A stretch of 64,000 nucleotides of DNA from Holophagales bacterium. GTDB lineage: Bacteria > Acidobacteriota > Thermoanaerobaculia > Multivoradales > JAGPDF01. The translations under genes were made by a program, and so were the position numbers. How positions within the stretch are numbered: the first letter of the stretch is position 1; every line of letters starts with the position of its first letter. The notes under the pieces are model-generated. The model saw nothing but the letters and a program-made list of their open reading frames with translations. It had not been told where the DNA came from and did not search any database. This document shows positions 61,423-64,000 of this stretch, one piece after another. The stretch lies in contig CP064972.1 of NCBI GenBank assembly GCA_016699405.1, forward strand, positions 1,581,501 to 1,645,500, given 5' to 3'.

Positions 61423-64000
61423 ATGCTCCAGGGCCGTTGGAGGTCCGTCGTTCTGTCTGCCGGGCGCCACGTCAGCTCGTGTCTCTCGTGCTGCCGCGTC
61501 TCGCGGGCATGGGTCAGGAGCGTCCTTGCTTCCGGCATGACACTCCTCGCCATGCCGCTTCTGGGGAGCGACCAGAGTCCCCCGCGTTTGGCCGCGCGGG
61601 CCGGCGAGCCAGTGGCGGTCGCCTTTCGCGAAGACCGAGGGCATGTCGCCATCCTCGACATCTCTGGCGATTATGACTTCGTCGCTCCAGACGGTTCCTC
61701 GAACTGGGCCTCTCGCGAGGCGGTGGGTAGCGCGTTCTTCGCCGATCACGCCGACGCCTACGACTTCCTGATCGTTGCGGCTGGTTTCCCTGTGGCACTC
61801 GGGCCCGGCGACCGGGCGCATCACCTCGGTGTGCGAAACGACATCGAGGGAATCGGTCTGCCGATCTTCGATCAGAGTGACCTCTTCGGAAGCGCGGGCA
61901 GATTGCAGAGCTACGTCGATCTCGGAGAGCTTGCGTCGTATCGACTCGATTCGCCCACCACCGAACTCGATCAAGCGCTCCTCATCGCTACTCACGAGCT
62001 TCTTCACCGCTGGGCAGCGCGAGTCAGCTTTCGCACGGCGGGTGGAAGCCCCTCTGGAGACCTGGTCACCGGAGAGGGACACTGGAGCTACCTGCTCGCC
62101 TCCAATGGATCAGTGCTCTACGGCAACAACTGGCGCGACAACGGAGATGGCACGTTCACGTCGATCGACGCGCTCAAGATCGCCAGCCCGTTGGACCTCT
62201 ATCTCGCCGGCTTCCTGTCCTCCGACGAGGTTCCGCCGTTCTTCTTGATTCGCAACCCGACGATCGACCCCAAGCGGCCGGCGCGCATCGGCGAGACGGT
62301 CAGCGGCACTCGCCTCGACCTGTCGATCGAGGACGTGATCGCCGCCGAAGGCCCTCGAGTGCCCGCTGCCGCTGCGGCTCCGCGAGAGCTCGCGGCAGCG
62401 CTCGTCTATCTCGTTCGTCCCGGCGACGAGGTGAGCGAGTCCGATCTGGCGAACCTCGAGCTGCTGCGGCGCGAGCTCATGAAACGCTTCGCGATCCAGA
62501 CCGCCGGCCGTGGACGACTCGAGATTCACCCTCTCGGTGCCGACGAAGCGACGCCGGGGCTCCCGGTCCCCCTCGATGGCGGAGCGATCCGTCCGGGAGC
62601 GATGGTCCTCGCCGACGCCCTGCGCTGGCTAGCCAGCCGCCAAAGTGCGGAGGGCTACTGGCAGGATCGGGAAGGCACGCGATGGCGCGACAGCGCGGCG
62701 GTGGCCTCGAGCCTCCTCGCCGCCGGGGGAAGCTTCGACTTGGCTGGCCTTGTCGCCTGGGCTCGTGCCGGCTCGGCCGTGGGCACCGATGCGGGAGCGC
62801 ACCGTGCGGCGCTGCTTCATCGCCTGGGCGCCGGATCCGAACGGTCAGACCAGCTTGCCCTGATCGGGGCAGCCCAGAGGCCCGATGGCGGATGGGGAGC
62901 TTCCCTGAGCTACCGCTTGGATCCGCTCGACACGGTCGTGGCGCTGTCGGCGCGAGATGGCGGTGCCGGCGACGACGCGGCGGTCCAGAGACTGGTGCAG
63001 GCTCAGAATCCGGACGGAAGCTGGGGAGGCGCTCCCGGGGGTTCCGGGAGAGTGGAGGTCACAGCTGCCGCGACGCGCCTGCTCCTTGCGCGCGGCAGGA
63101 CCTCGAGCGCAGAGGCCGGTTTGGGCTGGATCGCCGCGCATCAGAACGCCGATGGTGGTTTTGGTGATTCGCCGAGCACGGCGCACGCCACCGCGGAAGC
63201 ACTCCTCGTGCTGCGGGCTGCAGGACGAGTCGGTGCGATCGACGAAGAGGCGGCAACCGCCTACCTCTCGAGCCGCCAGAGCGTGGCGGGTAGCTGGGAC
63301 GGAAGTGTCTTCACGACGGCACGAGTCGTCGAGGCGCTGCGACAGGGTGAGCTCCCGAATGGAGTGTTCTCCGCTTCGCTTTCAGCGGTCCCTGCGAACC
63401 CAGCAGAAGGGGAGTCCGTTCTACTCCATGTTCGTCTGCGGAACAGCGGCAGTTTGCCTCTGCCAGCGGGGACAGTGCGGTTCTTCGATGGGCTGCCGGA
63501 ACAGGGCGGTGTGGCCATCAGCCCGGATCGGGTCGTGCCACCTCTCCCTGCTGGAGGAGAGGTCGACCTCGAGACCAACTGGCTCGCCGACTCGCCCGCG
63601 GGACCCCACGTGCTGGTCGCGATCTTCGACCCGGAAGGCTCCATCATCGAGTCAGACGAGTCGGACAATCGGAGCCTGCTGACGCTCGAGGTCGCCACTG
63701 CTCCGCCAGGGCCCGATCTCGAGGTTCGCCCGGAGGGAATCTCGTTCTCGCCCTCGTCGCCGAACCTGTTGCCGTCGACCGTCACGGTCACCGTAGCGCT
63801 CCGCAATCGCGGCATGACCCCGGTGCCGGCGGTTGCGATCCAGATGTGGAGGGGAGCACCGTCGGACGGCAGCCTGGTAGGAGAGGTCGCCGTTGCGGTG
63901 GGTGCCGGGTCGACCGTACCGGTGAGCATCCCGTTCGATGTCACGTCGCCAGGAGCGCATGAGGTCACTCTGATCGCGGACCCCGCCGACCAGGTCGTTG
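61423..64000 (+). CDS. large secreted protein: HELLH metallopeptidase-like domain, toroid repeats and CARDB-like domains (3' truncated)
   Basis: An open frame from ATG 61423 (behind GAGGAGGG) runs to the window end, 859 residues visible. A secretion signal ends near residue 50. Residues about 60-330 contain THELLHRW (about residue 191-196), an HExxH-type zinc site, with EGHWSYLL and DLYLAGF following. Residues about 385-640 carry repeats QRPDGGWG, QNPDGSWGG, QNADGGFGDS like squalene/prenyltransferase alpha-alpha toroids. From about 650 two Ig-like CARDB-type domains follow (RLRNSGSLPLPAG; ALRNRGMTPVP). Probably a secreted peptidase-like protein; substrate unknown. Confidence 0.78.
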   Translation, partial: MLQGRWRSVVLSAGRHVSSCLSCCRVSRAWVRSVLASGMTLLAMPLLGSDQSPPRLAARAGEPVAVAFREDRGHVAILDISGDYDFVAPDGSSNWASREAVGSAFFADHADAYDFLIVAAGFPVALGPGDRAHHLGVRNDIEGIGLPIFDQSDLFGSAGRLQSYVDLGELASYRLDSPTTELDQALLIATHELLHRWAARVSFRTAGGSPSGDLVTGEGHWSYLLASNGSVLYGNNWRDNGDGTFTSIDALKIASPLDLYLAGFLSSDEVPPFFLIRNPTIDPKRPARIGETVSGTRLDLSIEDVIAAEGPRVPAAAAAPRELAAALVYLVRPGDEVSESDLANLELLRRELMKRFAIQTAGRGRLEIHPLGADEATPGLPVPLDGGAIRPGAMVLADALRWLASRQSAEGYWQDREGTRWRDSAAVASSLLAAGGSFDLAGLVAWARAGSAVGTDAGAHRAALLHRLGAGSERSDQLALIGAAQRPDGGWGASLSYRLDPLDTVVALSARDGGAGDDAAVQRLVQAQNPDGSWGGAPGGSGRVEVTAAATRLLLARGRTSSAEAGLGWIAAHQNADGGFGDSPSTAHATAEALLVLRAAGRVGAIDEEAATAYLSSRQSVAGSWDGSVFTTARVVEALRQGELPNGVFSASLSAVPANPAEGESVLLHVRLRNSGSLPLPAGTVRFFDGLPEQGGVAISPDRVVPPLPAGGEVDLETNWLADSPAGPHVLVAIFDPEGSIIESDESDNRSLLTLEVATAPPGPDLEVRPEGISFSPSSPNLLPSTVTVTVALRNRGMTPVPAVAIQMWRGAPSDGSLVGEVAVAVGAGSTVPVSIPFDVTSPGAHEVTLIADPADQVV

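Noticed and set aside
61321..62082. A leftward 253-codon frame over the start of the large secreted protein.
   Set aside because: No family content, while the + frame has a strong RBS and the HELLH motif.
1..64000. CRISPR arrays, tRNA genes, insertion sequences and prophage genes.
   Set aside because: No regular repeats with spacers, no cloverleaf-like sequences, no transposase or integrase motifs were seen on reading; a tool-based scan would be decisive.

Overview
The window is a very GC-rich, gene-dense stretch of a Gram-negative bacterial chromosome. It carries about 48 protein genes and no rRNA, tRNA, CRISPR array or recognisable insertion sequence. A TonB-dependent receptor, a TIGR02999-type ECF sigma factor overlapping a Ser/Thr kinase with TPR tail, and many secreted proteins of unknown function together suggest an acidobacterium, perhaps class Thermoanaerobaculia. 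That placement is inference from gene style only. Very long open frames antisense to real genes are common here, as expected at this GC content, and I did not treat them as genes.

Layout. 1-10 kb: a truncated GT39-type membrane glycosyltransferase, a BON-LysM protein, an Fpg/Nei glycosylase, envelope or sugar genes (polytopic membrane protein, GT2, extended SDR), a TPR-GGDEF diguanylate cyclase and a membrane-anchored sulfatase-fold enzyme. 10-15 kb: a DUF2911 protein followed by a strong terminator, then two tandem secreted beta-helix paralogues. 15-18.6 kb: the kinase/ECF pair. 18.8-23.6 kb: a type III-like restriction-modification operon with a RelE-type toxin and its antitoxin between the methyltransferase and the helicase-nuclease. 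23.6-37.3 kb: an acyl-CoA carboxylase beta subunit, two DUF1801 proteins, a DHFR-like protein, a seven-repeat secreted protein, a Coa1-like membrane protein with a HIBADH-type dehydrogenase, an HlyD/FtsX/ATPase exporter and PheA.

37.4-57.5 kb is a pectin-utilisation locus of two divergent operons. Leftward: GH28 polygalacturonase, ExuT-like transporter, KduI, KduD, a DUF4861-GH105 fusion and an SDR. Rightward: TonB receptor, LacI-type regulator, KDG kinase, KDPG aldolase, UxaC, a pectinesterase-acetylesterase fusion (CE8-CE12), a Gfo/Idh oxidoreductase and a GarD-type dehydratase. Outer enzymes strip methyl and acetyl esters and cut polygalacturonan, the receptor and the MFS carrier import products, and GH105-KduI-KduD plus the UxaC branch converge on 2-keto-3-deoxygluconate, then KdgK and Eda give pyruvate and glyceraldehyde-3-phosphate. 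Two copies of an imperfect palindrome (TGCTAGCGnTGGCA) lie between the divergent operons and are good candidate operators for the LacI-type protein. No classical uxaB/uxuB reductase or pectate lyase is in view.

57.7-64 kb: an L,D-transpeptidase, an orphan ExbD-like protein, a frameshifted small secreted protein, two tandem small secreted paralogues, and the first 2.6 kb of a large secreted protein with an HELLH motif, toroid-like repeats and CARDB-like domains, which runs off the window. Four unrelated secreted proteins in the window end in the same short tail, D-(G/D)-F-E-x-G followed by a Trp, which looks like an uncharacterised C-terminal module.
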